From IMG/VR virus record IMGVR_UViG_3300027833_000210, positions 1 to 24,488 of that record: 24,488 nucleotides of DNA, one strand, 5' to 3'. This DNA is from a virus. The translations under genes and the position numbers were made by a program. Positions 14,881 to 22,586 of this stretch are shown here, one piece after another; position 1 is the first letter of the stretch, and every line of letters starts with the position of its first letter. The notes beneath the pieces are model-generated. The model searched no databases, had not been told where the DNA came from, and saw nothing but the letters and a program-made list of their open reading frames with translations.

Positions 14881-17140
14881 ACATTTTCTCGAACTTTCCG
14901 CCTGAATAGTCTTGGTGAATAATCTCAAAGTCACAGCCTACTGGAGTACCTGGTATAGATAAACCTCTATCCATCTGTACGTACTCTGCAAGTTTAACCA
15001 TGTACTCATCTACTTCATCGTCTGGTACTTCTGCTAAGATAGAATCGTGTACGAGGGCAAAGATACGAGCTTTCTTGCCCTTTGCTTTTATCCACGAGTT
15101 CATGTCGATAGCTCCTAAGAGGTTAATATCAGAAGCAGCAGACTGCACCAGAAAATTAAGACCAGACCTAACGCTATGGCTCTGGATGCCTTTGTCTGTC
15201 GATGCGACATTTGGTAATCTCCTTTTTCTACCGAAGTAGCTGTAAATAAAGCCATTTTGCATAATGAACTTCTTGTTTTCTTCAATCCACGCTTTTAGCC
15301 TGTGGAACTCTTTAAAATAGTCATCAATTACCTCTTGAGCATCTTGCTTAGAGAAAGGCTTACCACTATCTTTTGTAACTTGTTCACTAATCTTATTTGC
15401 ACCGGCACCATACATAATACCAAAGGTTACAGCCTTAGCAGCCTGTCTTTGCATGCTATATAGTTCTGCCACTTCACTAACATCACAAGGTAGCTTAAAT
15501 ACTTTGTGTGCGATAGCTGAGTGAAAGTTACCTCCAGACTTAAACACGTCCATTAGAGCTATATCTTTTGCAAGAATTGCTGCAACATATACTTCTGCAG
15601 TTGTTAAATCCATTGCAACAATTTTGTGTCCTGGTGCCGCTTTGATACAACCTTTTACAATGGGATTATCTCTAGGCAATTGCTGCATATTGAGTTTACC
15701 ACTAGAACTGAGACGGCCAGAAGTTGTACCGTGAAGATTGAAACCAGTACGTAGTCGAGAATCCCTATCCAGCTGAGGAAAGATTTTGTCCAGATAAGTA
15801 TTCTTAATCTTGGATTTTTGTCTAATGGCAAGAATGAGGGCAGGGACGTCGGATTGGCTTGCCAATTCTCCAAGAACTTCCGCATCTGTGCTGTTTGCAC
15901 CTGTACCTGTTTTCTTTCCAGTAGGATTAAGACCAATGAAATCAAACAATAAGCTGCGAAGCTGAACAGTACTGTTAGGATTAAAATCTTTTCCATTAAT
16001 TTCCTCAAATTTGCTAATAGCAGGGTGCTTATACAGCTCTACTACTGCCTCATCAATCTGCTCTTGCATGAGAGACTGACCTTTCAACAGACGTTGCTTA
16101 TCAAAAGGCACGCCGTTGTCTTGAATGTCTGTTAGAAAACGACAACCAGGAATAAGGATATTATCGTATACTTTTTTAAGACGTTTGTTCTGTTTAATCT
16201 TTACAAACTTCTCGTAAAGTAGGAATGTTACTGCAGCATCCATGCCTGCATAGAGTTTCATGATATCAAAAGGAATATCACCCCAGTTGAAGTCATTTTT
16301 AAGAATGCCGTGTTCCTTACGGTACTGAGCCATCCAATCATACATACCTTTCTCATAATCGCCATAGATTGTATACTTCATAGCTAAAGACTTCAATCCA
16401 TGAGTACCGGGGTTCTCATCAATCAAATAATGCAATAACATAGTATCTTCAAAGCGTGGAAAGCTAAAGTTGAAATGGTACTCAAAGAATGCCATATCGA
16501 ACTTAGCATTATGGAATACTACTATCTTTTTATCAAATAGTTCTTGTAACAGTGCTTCTGTTGTTTCGTCAAAGCACTCTGTATCTATGTATGCTCCACG
16601 ATCAGCTTCGTAAGACAAGCTAATGCCAAGCATATGCCCATCACGTGGATATAGTCCCGTTGTTTCCGAGTCCAGACCAACATAATCAAGAGGGGCAGAA
16701 ATAGCAGCGCGTATGAAATCATTGCACTCCTCCGTATCTTGTATGCCCCAAGCATTGTACTCAGTAATTATTGTATCTTGTTTGTTTCCAGTAATGTACT
16801 CAGTAATGCTCTGCTTAGAGTCATCCCAAGTACGTTGTGCTTCTGGTTTAAATGCAAGCATGGCAGGGTTAATGACAGGTAAGTATTTCTCTTCTACTTT
16901 CTTACCAGAATATTCGGTGACTGAGTTGAGAGGCGTGAAGTATTTAAGTGCATCACTACCTACGAGAATAATCCAGTCATATGCGTCAATATCAATCTCG
17001 ATATCGCAGTCTCGTTTTAGTACTTTTTTAAGGTTCGGGTCAGAGCAGAGCTGATATTGATCAAACTCGAACTCATCGTCAAACTCTTTCTTATAATTTG
17101 TCCTACTTGGTTTAGTTTCTACTAATGCAACTTTAGGCAT
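14861..17140 (-). CDS. Family A DNA polymerase with 3'-5' exonuclease
   Basis: Replicative polymerase of 759 residues. The N-terminal 130 residues precede the exonuclease and contain a Rossmann-like WIILVGSDALKYF (56-68) and LPVINPAMLAF (87-97). The exonuclease has Exo I GLDSETTG (155-162), Exo II FHNAKFD (209-215) and Exo III YAGMDAAVT (297-305). The polymerase part has SGRLSSSGKLNMQQLPR (474-490), motif A AMDLTTAEVYVA (509-520; Asp511, Glu516), motif B RQAAKAVTFGIMYG (565-578; Arg565, Lys569, Phe573, Tyr577) and motif C LVHDSILAEV (696-705). Phe573 matches E. coli Phe762. Motif C has Ser700 where most family A enzymes have Glu, and motif A lacks the usual SQIELR wording. The ATG overlaps the primase stop by 8 nt. 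Confidence 0.96.
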   Translation of the reverse strand: MPKVALVETKPSRTNYKKEFDDEFEFDQYQLCSDPNLKKVLKRDCDIEIDIDAYDWIILVGSDALKYFTPLNSVTEYSGKKVEEKYLPVINPAMLAFKPEAQRTWDDSKQSITEYITGNKQDTIITEYNAWGIQDTEECNDFIRAAISAPLDYVGLDSETTGLYPRDGHMLGISLSYEADRGAYIDTECFDETTEALLQELFDKKIVVFHNAKFDMAFFEYHFNFSFPRFEDTMLLHYLIDENPGTHGLKSLAMKYTIYGDYEKGMYDWMAQYRKEHGILKNDFNWGDIPFDIMKLYAGMDAAVTFLLYEKFVKIKQNKRLKKVYDNILIPGCRFLTDIQDNGVPFDKQRLLKGQSLMQEQIDEAVVELYKHPAISKFEEINGKDFNPNSTVQLRSLLFDFIGLNPTGKKTGTGANSTDAEVLGELASQSDVPALILAIRQKSKIKNTYLDKIFPQLDRDSRLRTGFNLHGTTSGRLSSSGKLNMQQLPRDNPIVKGCIKAAPGHKIVAMDLTTAEVYVAAILAKDIALMDVFKSGGNFHSAIAHKVFKLPCDVSEVAELYSMQRQAAKAVTFGIMYGAGANKISEQVTKDSGKPFSKQDAQEVIDDYFKEFHRLKAWIEENKKFIMQNGFIYSYFGRKRRLPNVASTDKGIQSHSVRSGLNFLVQSAASDINLLGAIDMNSWIKAKGKKARIFALVHDSILAEVPDDEVDEYMVKLAEYVQMDRGLSIPGTPVGCDFEIIHQDYSGGKFEKMYGDHIS

Positions 17141-17960
17141 ATAATTTTCTCTTTAATGTTTGTACTGATTTTAAGGGTAGTGCGCCAGGATCTGTATCCT
17201 TTAGCCCTACATTTCTTGATGTCAAGCCTACTCGCTCTACCATCTCTTTTACTTCTTTCGCAGCATCCTGCCCTGCGGTATCTCCATCGAAGAAAATTAT
17301 TACTTCCTCTACACCTTGTATCGAAAGCATTCGCAATTTATCTTCATTTATATTCTTTGTTCCAAAGGTACAAACTGCGTTAGTTAGTCCTTTATCATGT
17401 AAATTTACCATATCATATATACCTTCTACTAGGATAATGGAACCTTGTATCGGCTCTACTATAGGGTAGAGAGGTAGCTTTGCACCCGCAGGCGAGATCA
17501 TGTACTTAGGTGTGCCGCCTGTAGTGTGACGGCCATTAAAGGACACAATGCGCCCTGATATATCTCGTACAGGGAACACAATGCGACCAATATGGTCAGG
17601 GTCATGCTGTTGAAACGCTTCAAATCTTTTATAGGTCTCTGGCTTAATATCTCTCCAGTTGCCTAGATATGGTACACTACCCTTAGGAAACGACAAACCA
17701 ACCGACTCAGACCTTTTTTCTCTAATACGTTTTTTGAGTAGCTCTCGTCTTAGTTGTAATTGGTTTGCCTTTTCGCCAAAGTGTGTAAAAATGTTGCCTT
17801 TGTATCCGCAAGAAAAACAGTTGAATATACCTGTGATCTTGTCAATGCGCATACTCGGACTGCTATCTGCGTGTTCAGGATTGAGACATGTAACAATAGC
17901 ATCTGCACCTTTCGGTACAAAATATACTTGTCTTGATACTAATAGTTCTTCTACTGTCAA
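17133..17960 (-). CDS. DNA primase (zinc finger plus TOPRIM)
   Basis: Makes RNA primers for the lagging strand. The N-terminal zinc-binding region has CLNPEH (Cys25, His30) and FNCFSCGYKGN (Cys48, Cys51), the phage variant of the CHC2 finger. A middle domain has GRIVFPVRD (125-133) and FNGRH (141-145). The TOPRIM domain has IILVEGIYD (175-183; Glu179) and IIFFDGDTAGQDAA (221-234; Asp225, Asp227). The length of 275 aa means there is no fused helicase; a DnaB-like helicase is encoded separately just upstream. The start is TTG at 17960, overlapping the previous stop as TTGA, with AAGGA 9 nt upstream. No in-frame ATG lies nearer. Confidence 0.93.
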   Translation of the reverse strand: MTVEELLVSRQVYFVPKGADAIVTCLNPEHADSSPSMRIDKITGIFNCFSCGYKGNIFTHFGEKANQLQLRRELLKKRIREKRSESVGLSFPKGSVPYLGNWRDIKPETYKRFEAFQQHDPDHIGRIVFPVRDISGRIVSFNGRHTTGGTPKYMISPAGAKLPLYPIVEPIQGSIILVEGIYDMVNLHDKGLTNAVCTFGTKNINEDKLRMLSIQGVEEVIIFFDGDTAGQDAAKEVKEMVERVGLTSRNVGLKDTDPGALPLKSVQTLKRKLYA

Positions 17961-18238
17961 CGTCCAATATCCTTGATGTTTTCTTTACTGATTACTTGGT
18001 ACGCGCCCTTGTTATATGCAGGGGCTACGGTGAAGTCTGCGCCCTCAGTGTAACTGCGGTCTACAGCTTCGCAAGATCCGCCCATCTCTTGGGCAGAACT
18101 ATAATGCTTGGTGTCTCTACGATAAGTATCGGAGACTTCCATAGGTTCAAACTTAGGGGTGTATCGCTTAGACTTGGGCATCGGCTTTCGCTTCCTGCCT
18201 GAGTAAGAGTGTCGTAAACTACCGAATGTAAGTGCCAA
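17957..18238 (-). CDS. Basic protein of unknown function before primase (93 aa)
   Basis: The longer frame from a GTG at 18265 begins at the predicted transcription start of promoter P2, so it lacks a leader. The TTG at 18238 has a strong AAGGGAG 7 nt upstream and gives MALTFGSLRHSY. The N-terminal third is very basic (SGRKRKPMPKSKRYTPKF, 13-30), then polar, and the C-terminus is KENIKDIGR. There is one Cys and no known domain. It is the first gene of the operon that carries primase and polymerase and overlaps primase by 4 nt, so a nucleic-acid-binding replication accessory is plausible but unproven. Confidence 0.75.
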   Translation of the reverse strand: MALTFGSLRHSYSGRKRKPMPKSKRYTPKFEPMEVSDTYRRDTKHYSSAQEMGGSCEAVDRSYTEGADFTVAPAYNKGAYQVISKENIKDIGR

Positions 18239-18267
18239 ATTGCTTTCTCCCTTCAAAGTATCCACAT

Positions 18268-18296
18268 ATTATACGCAAGAAGAGATAAAAAGTCAA
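18268..18296 (-). promoter_or_regulatory. Sigma70 promoter P2 (TTGACT-17-TATAAT)
   Basis: The -35 TTGACT (18291-18296), 17-nt spacer and perfect -10 (18268-18273) are preceded by AAAAATATTTC. The DnaB stop (18306-18308) is 9 nt upstream of the -35. The predicted start near 18261 leaves a leader of about 22 nt with AAGGGAG before the TTG of the 93-aa gene. It should drive the primase-polymerase-PhoH-helicase operon. Confidence 0.88.
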
Positions 18297-18305
18297 GAAA
18301 TATTT

Positions 18306-19655
18306 TTAAATATCATCAATGGATTCGCCAGTTTTGTGTGAGGAATCGTCTTTCTCTTGAGGTGTCATAGCAGTTTCGGGGCCAATCTTTAGGCTATCCC
18401 AATCTACTGTAGAGGTGAACGACTTCATAGAAGCAGAGCGCATCTTTACACAATTAAATGTAATACATTCGTCTTCGTGATCCCACGTTTCTAAGGTATA
18501 AGCAGCATCTGCGGCATCGAGGATACCTTTAGCAAATCGTGCTTCACCAGTTGCGTCTGTCTGATATGGAGATACGACTGTGCAGTCATACTCTTGTGCC
18601 ATAGACTTCAATGCTTTACTTACTTCGATCTGTTCTGTCCAATCATATTGACCACCACGAGATGGAAGACTCGACCGCTTTACCTGATTAATATAGTCCA
18701 CGATAATGACACCAACATTCAGAGGTTTGACTTTTTTGTCAAGCTCGGCACGAATTTTGGAGAGAGTAAGAGAGGCATCATACACGATGTCCAGCTGTTG
18801 AGTCGGGAGGAGCTCACAGGTGTTTTTCAGTGATGTATGCAACTTATTAAAGTCACGATGCGTTCTATATTCCTTCAAGCGGTCTTGCCCATCAACATAA
18901 CGACCTGCCCACCATGCTGCGACTTTCTCCCACTCGGCAAGACTCAGGTTCTGAGTACGTAGACGAGAGAAAGGAACTTCGGTAGCAATAGAACAACATC
19001 GTTGGAGGATAGAACGGCTATCCATCTCAATAGTGAAATACATAGCCGATTTACCTGAAGCATATACTGCATTAGCAATATTAGCACATATTACAGACTT
19101 ACCAGCCCCTCGTTTACCACCGAACATAACAAGATCTCTAGGTGAGAACTGTATTTCGTAGTCGTACTCTTCATTGAGTCCCAAGGGTATATATCTGGCT
19201 AAATCTTCTTCTGGCTCAAACAGTTCAATACGTTGCATACTTTCCTGCGGATCTTCCAAATCAACCTTGTCTTCGACATCGAGTACGATTTGGTGAAGAT
19301 GATTAACAGACTCCTGCGCATTCTCAAATGCAACGGAGTTCTCTACATAATCTTCTAGTGAGTCCAGAATTTCTTTTTGAGTGTATTCGTTCTTCAGATA
19401 CTCAAGAAGCATACTAGGATCGGCATCGACCTCAATAGCTTCCACTGCGTACAGTTTTTCACGAGTAGCTGAATCACGAATCTCAAACTTTAGATCTTCA
19501 ATCGTTGGCATTTTATGGAATGCTTCGCAGTGCTTATCAATAACCTTATACAGACTATGATACTCAGCAGCAAAGTAATGCTTATGCGCCACACTCCAGG
19601 TCTGAAAGTCCTGTAGTGTAAGCACTTGCTTAATAAGCGCACTAGCAATATTCAA
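18306..19655 (-). CDS. DnaB-like replicative DNA helicase
   Basis: RecA-type hexameric helicase that would load with the separate primase. The N-terminal helical domain (about 1-130) resembles the DnaB primase-interaction region. The ATPase core has Walker A GGKRGAGKSV (179-188), the FTIEMD segment (207-212; Glu210), Walker B VIIVDYINQV (316-325), SPYQTD (362-367; Gln365) and an Arg-finger-like VKMRSAS (403-409). A charged tail (about 425-449) follows. The start is TTG at 19655, with GGGAG 7 nt upstream. At 449 residues it is a normal length. It follows the HTH-array gene, separated by a 76-nt gap that contains a UUCG hairpin. Confidence 0.94.
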   Translation of the reverse strand: MNIASALIKQVLTLQDFQTWSVAHKHYFAAEYHSLYKVIDKHCEAFHKMPTIEDLKFEIRDSATREKLYAVEAIEVDADPSMLLEYLKNEYTQKEILDSLEDYVENSVAFENAQESVNHLHQIVLDVEDKVDLEDPQESMQRIELFEPEEDLARYIPLGLNEEYDYEIQFSPRDLVMFGGKRGAGKSVICANIANAVYASGKSAMYFTIEMDSRSILQRCCSIATEVPFSRLRTQNLSLAEWEKVAAWWAGRYVDGQDRLKEYRTHRDFNKLHTSLKNTCELLPTQQLDIVYDASLTLSKIRAELDKKVKPLNVGVIIVDYINQVKRSSLPSRGGQYDWTEQIEVSKALKSMAQEYDCTVVSPYQTDATGEARFAKGILDAADAAYTLETWDHEDECITFNCVKMRSASMKSFTSTVDWDSLKIGPETAMTPQEKDDSSHKTGESIDDI

Positions 19656-19687
19656 TGAAAGTCTCCCGATTTCAAATCTAAAATGTA

Positions 19688-19711
19688 GGACAGACCCCGA
19701 AGAGCCTGCCC
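19688..19711 (-). other. UUCG-capped RNA hairpin between HTH-array gene and DnaB
   Basis: On the - strand GGGCAGGCTC pairs with GGGTCTGTCC across a TTCG loop: 10 bp, of which three are G-U. C(UUCG)G loops are unusually stable. Only a weak T-rich run (TACATTTTAG) follows, so this may be a partial terminator, attenuator or mRNA-end stabiliser that reduces DnaB relative to the upstream genes. Confidence 0.6.
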
Positions 19712-19731
19712 TTATGTGTTACTAAGAAGGA

Positions 19732-20457
19732 TTAAGCTGAGGCTTTTTCTTTCTTAGAAGCGCCATCATAGTCAGCGGCTGAAAGGCCACGACGAGTGAG
19801 CATAGTCTTAACGCCACGGGCGGTCTTACCAATTTGCTCTGCGATAGCTTCGACAGTCTGGCCACCAATATCAACGATGTCAGCCAATGGATCTTCTTTA
19901 GAAGCGCCTTTGGTAGTCTCTTGACGTGGGATAGCGTCGATGTCGCCTGAACGAAGGAGGCTAAGAGCCTTACCACGAACAGAGTTTACTGAGCGATCAA
20001 GTGCAGTAGCAATTGCTTCTACAAAAGCGCCGTCTTGTACCATAGATACAAAAGTTACTTCTTCAGCTTCAGAGTACGTGCGTACTGATTCAACTTTAGG
20101 AGCAGGCTTAACGTGACCAGTCAGTTCCATAGACAAGATCTTGCCTTGGATTGACTTAGCAGAAAAGTGACCATCTTCAAAATGACCAGCAATCTCAGCA
20201 TAAGTATACTCGCCGCTGTTGTCAGAGACAAAAGCTGCAAGGGTTGCTTCTTGTGCATCGGTAAACGCACGAGTAGCTCCGGCAGAAGCCAGCTCTACAT
20301 CATGACCCATCTTTCGCAATTTGCTAGAGATAGAACGAGTAGAGGTTTCAAGCTGATCAGCTGCTTCCGCAACAGTAGCTTGGGATACGGGGCTTTCGCC
20401 ACCGACAAATTCAGTTAGTTGAGCTGTACGCTCTTCAGTCCACTTAGGTAGTGCCAT
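19732..20457 (-). CDS. Multi-module HTH DNA-binding protein (241 aa)
   Basis: Four related segments are visible: residues 6-54 (WTEERTAQLTEFV to SISSKLRKMG), 65-116 (FTDAQEATLAAFV to SIQGKIL), 128-175 (YSEAEEVTFVSMV to SVRGKALSLLRSG) and 189-225 (DPLADIV to GVKTMLTRRG). Each ends in a putative recognition helix with the pattern S/A-x-x-S/G-V/I-x-x-K-L. This looks like an array of Myb/SANT- or winged-HTH-like modules, so sequence-dependent dsDNA binding is likely. By position (between ligase and helicase) and size it could be an analogue of T5 D5, an abundant DNA-binding regulator; that is from memory. It follows LigB by 4 nt with a GGAG Shine-Dalgarno. The tail (KKEKASA) is basic. Confidence 0.82.
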   Translation of the reverse strand: MALPKWTEERTAQLTEFVGGESPVSQATVAEAADQLETSTRSISSKLRKMGHDVELASAGATRAFTDAQEATLAAFVSDNSGEYTYAEIAGHFEDGHFSAKSIQGKILSMELTGHVKPAPKVESVRTYSEAEEVTFVSMVQDGAFVEAIATALDRSVNSVRGKALSLLRSGDIDAIPRQETTKGASKEDPLADIVDIGGQTVEAIAEQIGKTARGVKTMLTRRGLSAADYDGASKKEKASA

Positions 20458-20461
20458 TATA

Positions 20462-21217
20462 TTATTCTCCGGTAAGAATTTTAAGGTTAGTTACAATTTG
20501 AATGCCAGCATCTCTGGCCTTCTTGGTTTTTGCGGATTCAATACCGCTTTCGTTTACTAGGATTGTTACATCCTTTGTTAAACTAGATTTTACATTAAGT
20601 CCTACTGCTTCTAAAGCTGCATGAGCTTCTGCTTTAGTTTTGTAGCTTATCAACTTGCCTGTGATACACACAGTGTTGACTGATGTATTAACAGGGTTGC
20701 TCTCAGATCTTACAAACTTGAAGCTAAAAGGGAGCATACTTACTTGATAGAATTCCATCTCTAGCCACTGTAAAAGGTTGGCCGTAGATTTCTCACCGAG
20801 ACCGGCTTCGCGACATATATCGTAGTCTATTTCATCTATATCAATGCAAACTTTTGATAATTTATTCGCTGCTGTCTTCCCAATAAGAGGAATACTAAAC
20901 GCTGGTAATAGTACGTTTAGGGGCGCATCTATGGAGCGATGCAACTCATCTACTAACTTTGTTGCTAACTTCTCAGATCCGAGGGCGTTCTCTATTTCAA
21001 GTGCGTCTAGCTCATAAATCTCTTCGAGAGAGCGTATGTCTAGTTTAGCAATCGACTTAGGGCCAAGACCTTTGATCTTGAGAGTCTTTGCAAAGTGTTC
21101 GATAAGTTTTGCAACTTTCTCACCACAATGGGCGTTTCTACAATACAGAAGATGGTTGACTTCTTCTAACACCGAACTACAGCTAGGGCAGTTTGTTGGG
21201 GCTTCGATTATGGTCAT
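20462..21217 (-). CDS. ligB: NAD+-dependent DNA ligase, C-terminal subunit (zinc finger, HhH, BRCT)
   Basis: Supplies the DNA-binding half of a split NAD+ ligase. The N-terminal zinc finger has CPSC (Cys10, Cys13) and CRNAHC (Cys26, Cys31). Helix-hairpin-helix repeats follow (IKGLGPKSIAKL, 48-59; IPLIGKTAANKL around 107-118; AGLGEKSTANLLQWL around 137-151). A BRCT domain closes the protein (about 180-251: VCITGKLISYKTKAEA, then KDVTILVNE). There is no adenylation motif, which lies in the separate upstream gene. The ATG has AGAGGAA upstream. The gene has its own promoter P3, and the 241-aa HTH gene follows after 4 nt. A split ligase of this kind is known in phage T5. Confidence 0.93.
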   Translation of the reverse strand: MTIIEAPTNCPSCSSVLEEVNHLLYCRNAHCGEKVAKLIEHFAKTLKIKGLGPKSIAKLDIRSLEEIYELDALEIENALGSEKLATKLVDELHRSIDAPLNVLLPAFSIPLIGKTAANKLSKVCIDIDEIDYDICREAGLGEKSTANLLQWLEMEFYQVSMLPFSFKFVRSESNPVNTSVNTVCITGKLISYKTKAEAHAALEAVGLNVKSSLTKDVTILVNESGIESAKTKKARDAGIQIVTNLKILTGE

Positions 21218-21243
21218 CGTGATTCCTCTGAAATTGAATACGT

Positions 21244-21272
21244 ATTATACGGAGTTTTAAGGTTATTGTCAA
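21244..21272 (-). promoter_or_regulatory. Sigma70 promoter P3 (TTGACA-17-TATAAT)
   Basis: Perfect -35 (21267-21272) and -10 (21244-21249), 17-nt spacer, with AAAAAAATAGTTC upstream and CCG before the -10. It lies between ligA and ligB and gives ligB, the HTH-array gene and DnaB an independent start near 21237. Confidence 0.93.
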
Positions 21273-21296
21273 GAACTATTTTTTTCAAGGTAGCAA

Positions 21297-22226
21297 TCAA
21301 TCTAAGCGTCTCACGATGCGAGGTATGATTTCACCAGAACGTATAACTTCTACTTTACAACCTAACTCTAAATCAAGGTCGCGTATGTACTCAATATTGT
21401 GCAGTGTTGCTCGTGCCACTGTCGCTTCCCCTATAACACAAGGCTCTAGGATAGCTACTGGACTTACAACACCGCTCTTACCCAACTGCCATATAACCTC
21501 TAGCAGCGTGGTCTCCACTCCAGCAACCTGCTCTTTCAGAGCAAAGGCACCTCGTGGGTGTTTAGAAGTATGACCTAACTCATCGTACTTTTCATTTGAT
21601 TTGATACGAAATACTATACCATCCATAGGATAGTCAACTGCTTTAAAGCGAGTAACCACGTTCAAGCCAAACTTGTGCAAGATCTCAAGAGAGCAAGCAT
21701 AATTTTGTGCAAGGTGTGGGGTAGCATCATACGCAACAAATACTAAGGGGCGAGTTTTGAACTCTTCAAGACCCGAAAGTCCTTTAAGTCCGAGAGACCC
21801 CGAAGCGAAGTTACGAGAGTTAGGTATACTACTGGGAGCAACAACTTCCCCTGTAACCTGAACAAGACGTGTATCGCTAATCTGATTAGGGACTAGCTCA
21901 CGCATCTTATCAGTAATGTCACGGCCTTGAATGCCGTCCCCACGAGTGAGGGCTAGTTCAAGATTACCGTCAACATACAGAAGAGAAACTGCTGCACCAT
22001 CCAACTTAGGAGTATGCTGACACTCTTTGACATTAAGAGGAGCTTTGTCTATGTCGAAACACTTCTGCAAAGAGTACATTTGATACGTATGCGAAATCGC
22101 GTCAGTAACAGTGTAACCTACTTTGTTATAGCTATGTCGGTCTGCAAGAATATCAAATTCCGCATCAGAGATAGCAGGTGTACCTTCATAGTACAACTTA
22201 CTCATTCTGTCTAAAAAGTCCTGCAT
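21297..22226 (-). CDS. ligA: NAD+-dependent DNA ligase, catalytic subunit (adenylation plus OB fold)
   Basis: Seals nicks using NAD+. A short domain Ia is visible (LYYEGTPAISDAEFD, 11-25), followed by motif I KLDGAAVSL (Lys74 takes AMP), TRGDGIQGRDIT (94-105), motif III VTGEVVAP (124-131; Glu127), FVAYD (163-167), motif IV MDGIVFRI (201-208), motif V HPRGAFALK (223-231; Lys231) and an OB fold from VIWQLGKSG (244-252) through RATLHN (272-277) to the end. Motif IV has Arg207 where bacterial LigA has Lys. The protein stops at the end of the OB fold; the rest is ligB. The ATG has AGGAG 8 nt upstream and its own promoter P4. Confidence 0.95.
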   Translation of the reverse strand: MQDFLDRMSKLYYEGTPAISDAEFDILADRHSYNKVGYTVTDAISHTYQMYSLQKCFDIDKAPLNVKECQHTPKLDGAAVSLLYVDGNLELALTRGDGIQGRDITDKMRELVPNQISDTRLVQVTGEVVAPSSIPNSRNFASGSLGLKGLSGLEEFKTRPLVFVAYDATPHLAQNYACSLEILHKFGLNVVTRFKAVDYPMDGIVFRIKSNEKYDELGHTSKHPRGAFALKEQVAGVETTLLEVIWQLGKSGVVSPVAILEPCVIGEATVARATLHNIEYIRDLDLELGCKVEVIRSGEIIPRIVRRLD

Positions 22227-22251
22227 GGTATTCTCCTAAATAAGAAAGTAT

Positions 22252-22280
22252 ATTATACGGGACTTTAGCAAGATTGTCAA
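22252..22280 (-). promoter_or_regulatory. Sigma70 promoter P4 (TTGACA-17-TATAAT)
   Basis: Perfect -35 (22275-22280) and -10 (22252-22257), 17-nt spacer, AAATAGTTC upstream, CCCG before the -10. The stop of the PC4-like gene (22284-22286) lies 3 nt from the -35. It drives ligA from about 22245. Confidence 0.93.
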
Positions 22281-22283
22281 GAA

Positions 22284-22586
22284 CTATTTATACAGATCCT
22301 GGATAAGATCAGAGAAATGTTCTTCTATCAGGCTTTTAGATTCTGCTAGGGATAATATCTCTATTAGACCTGCAAACATCTCTCTTGAATTAGAAAGATC
22401 TAAAGGCATGGCTACTCCTTCGGGGGTAGGCTTCCACTCTTCGTCAAAGTCCATATAGTACTTTCGTAGATGCATATATTCTATACCGCGGAAAGTATTA
22501 ATGGTAAGTCTTATCTGTATTTCTTTAACTTCATCATAGTGTATAACACGAGAGTATGCTTCGGGAGCCTGGTGTAAGTCCATCAT
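22284..22586 (-). CDS. PC4-like single-stranded DNA-binding protein (100 aa)
   Basis: Residues about 21-80 match the PC4/p15 ssDNA-binding core: EIQIRLTINTFRGIEYMHLR (22-41), KYYMDFDEEWKPTPEGVAMP (42-61) and a helix EMFAGLIEILSLAES. This is the Rxx(I)-(RG)-(Y)-(LRKYY)-(D)-(KPT.EG) order seen in PC4 homologues. T5 phages are known to encode a PC4 homologue tied to recombination-dependent replication. The protein likely binds ssDNA as a dimer. The C-terminal part (81-100) is acidic/helical. The start overlaps the previous stop (ATGA). Neighbouring ligase and recombination genes fit the role. Confidence 0.85.
   Translation of the reverse strand: MMDLHQAPEAYSRVIHYDEVKEIQIRLTINTFRGIEYMHLRKYYMDFDEEWKPTPEGVAMPLDLSNSREMFAGLIEILSLAESKSLIEEHFSDLIQDLYK

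Noticed and set aside
14881-14934. Longer N-terminus of the 165-aa gene from 14934
   Set aside because: It lies wholly within the polymerase 3' end, whereas ATG 14880 gives a natural start with little overlap.
17955-17960. TTGACA at the primase start as a -35 box
   Set aside because: No -10-like hexamer follows at 16-18 nt; the bases form the TTG start overlapping the previous stop.
18239-18265. GTG at 18265 as the start of the 93-aa gene
   Set aside because: It lies at or before the predicted transcription start of P2; the TTG at 18238 has a strong, well-placed Shine-Dalgarno.
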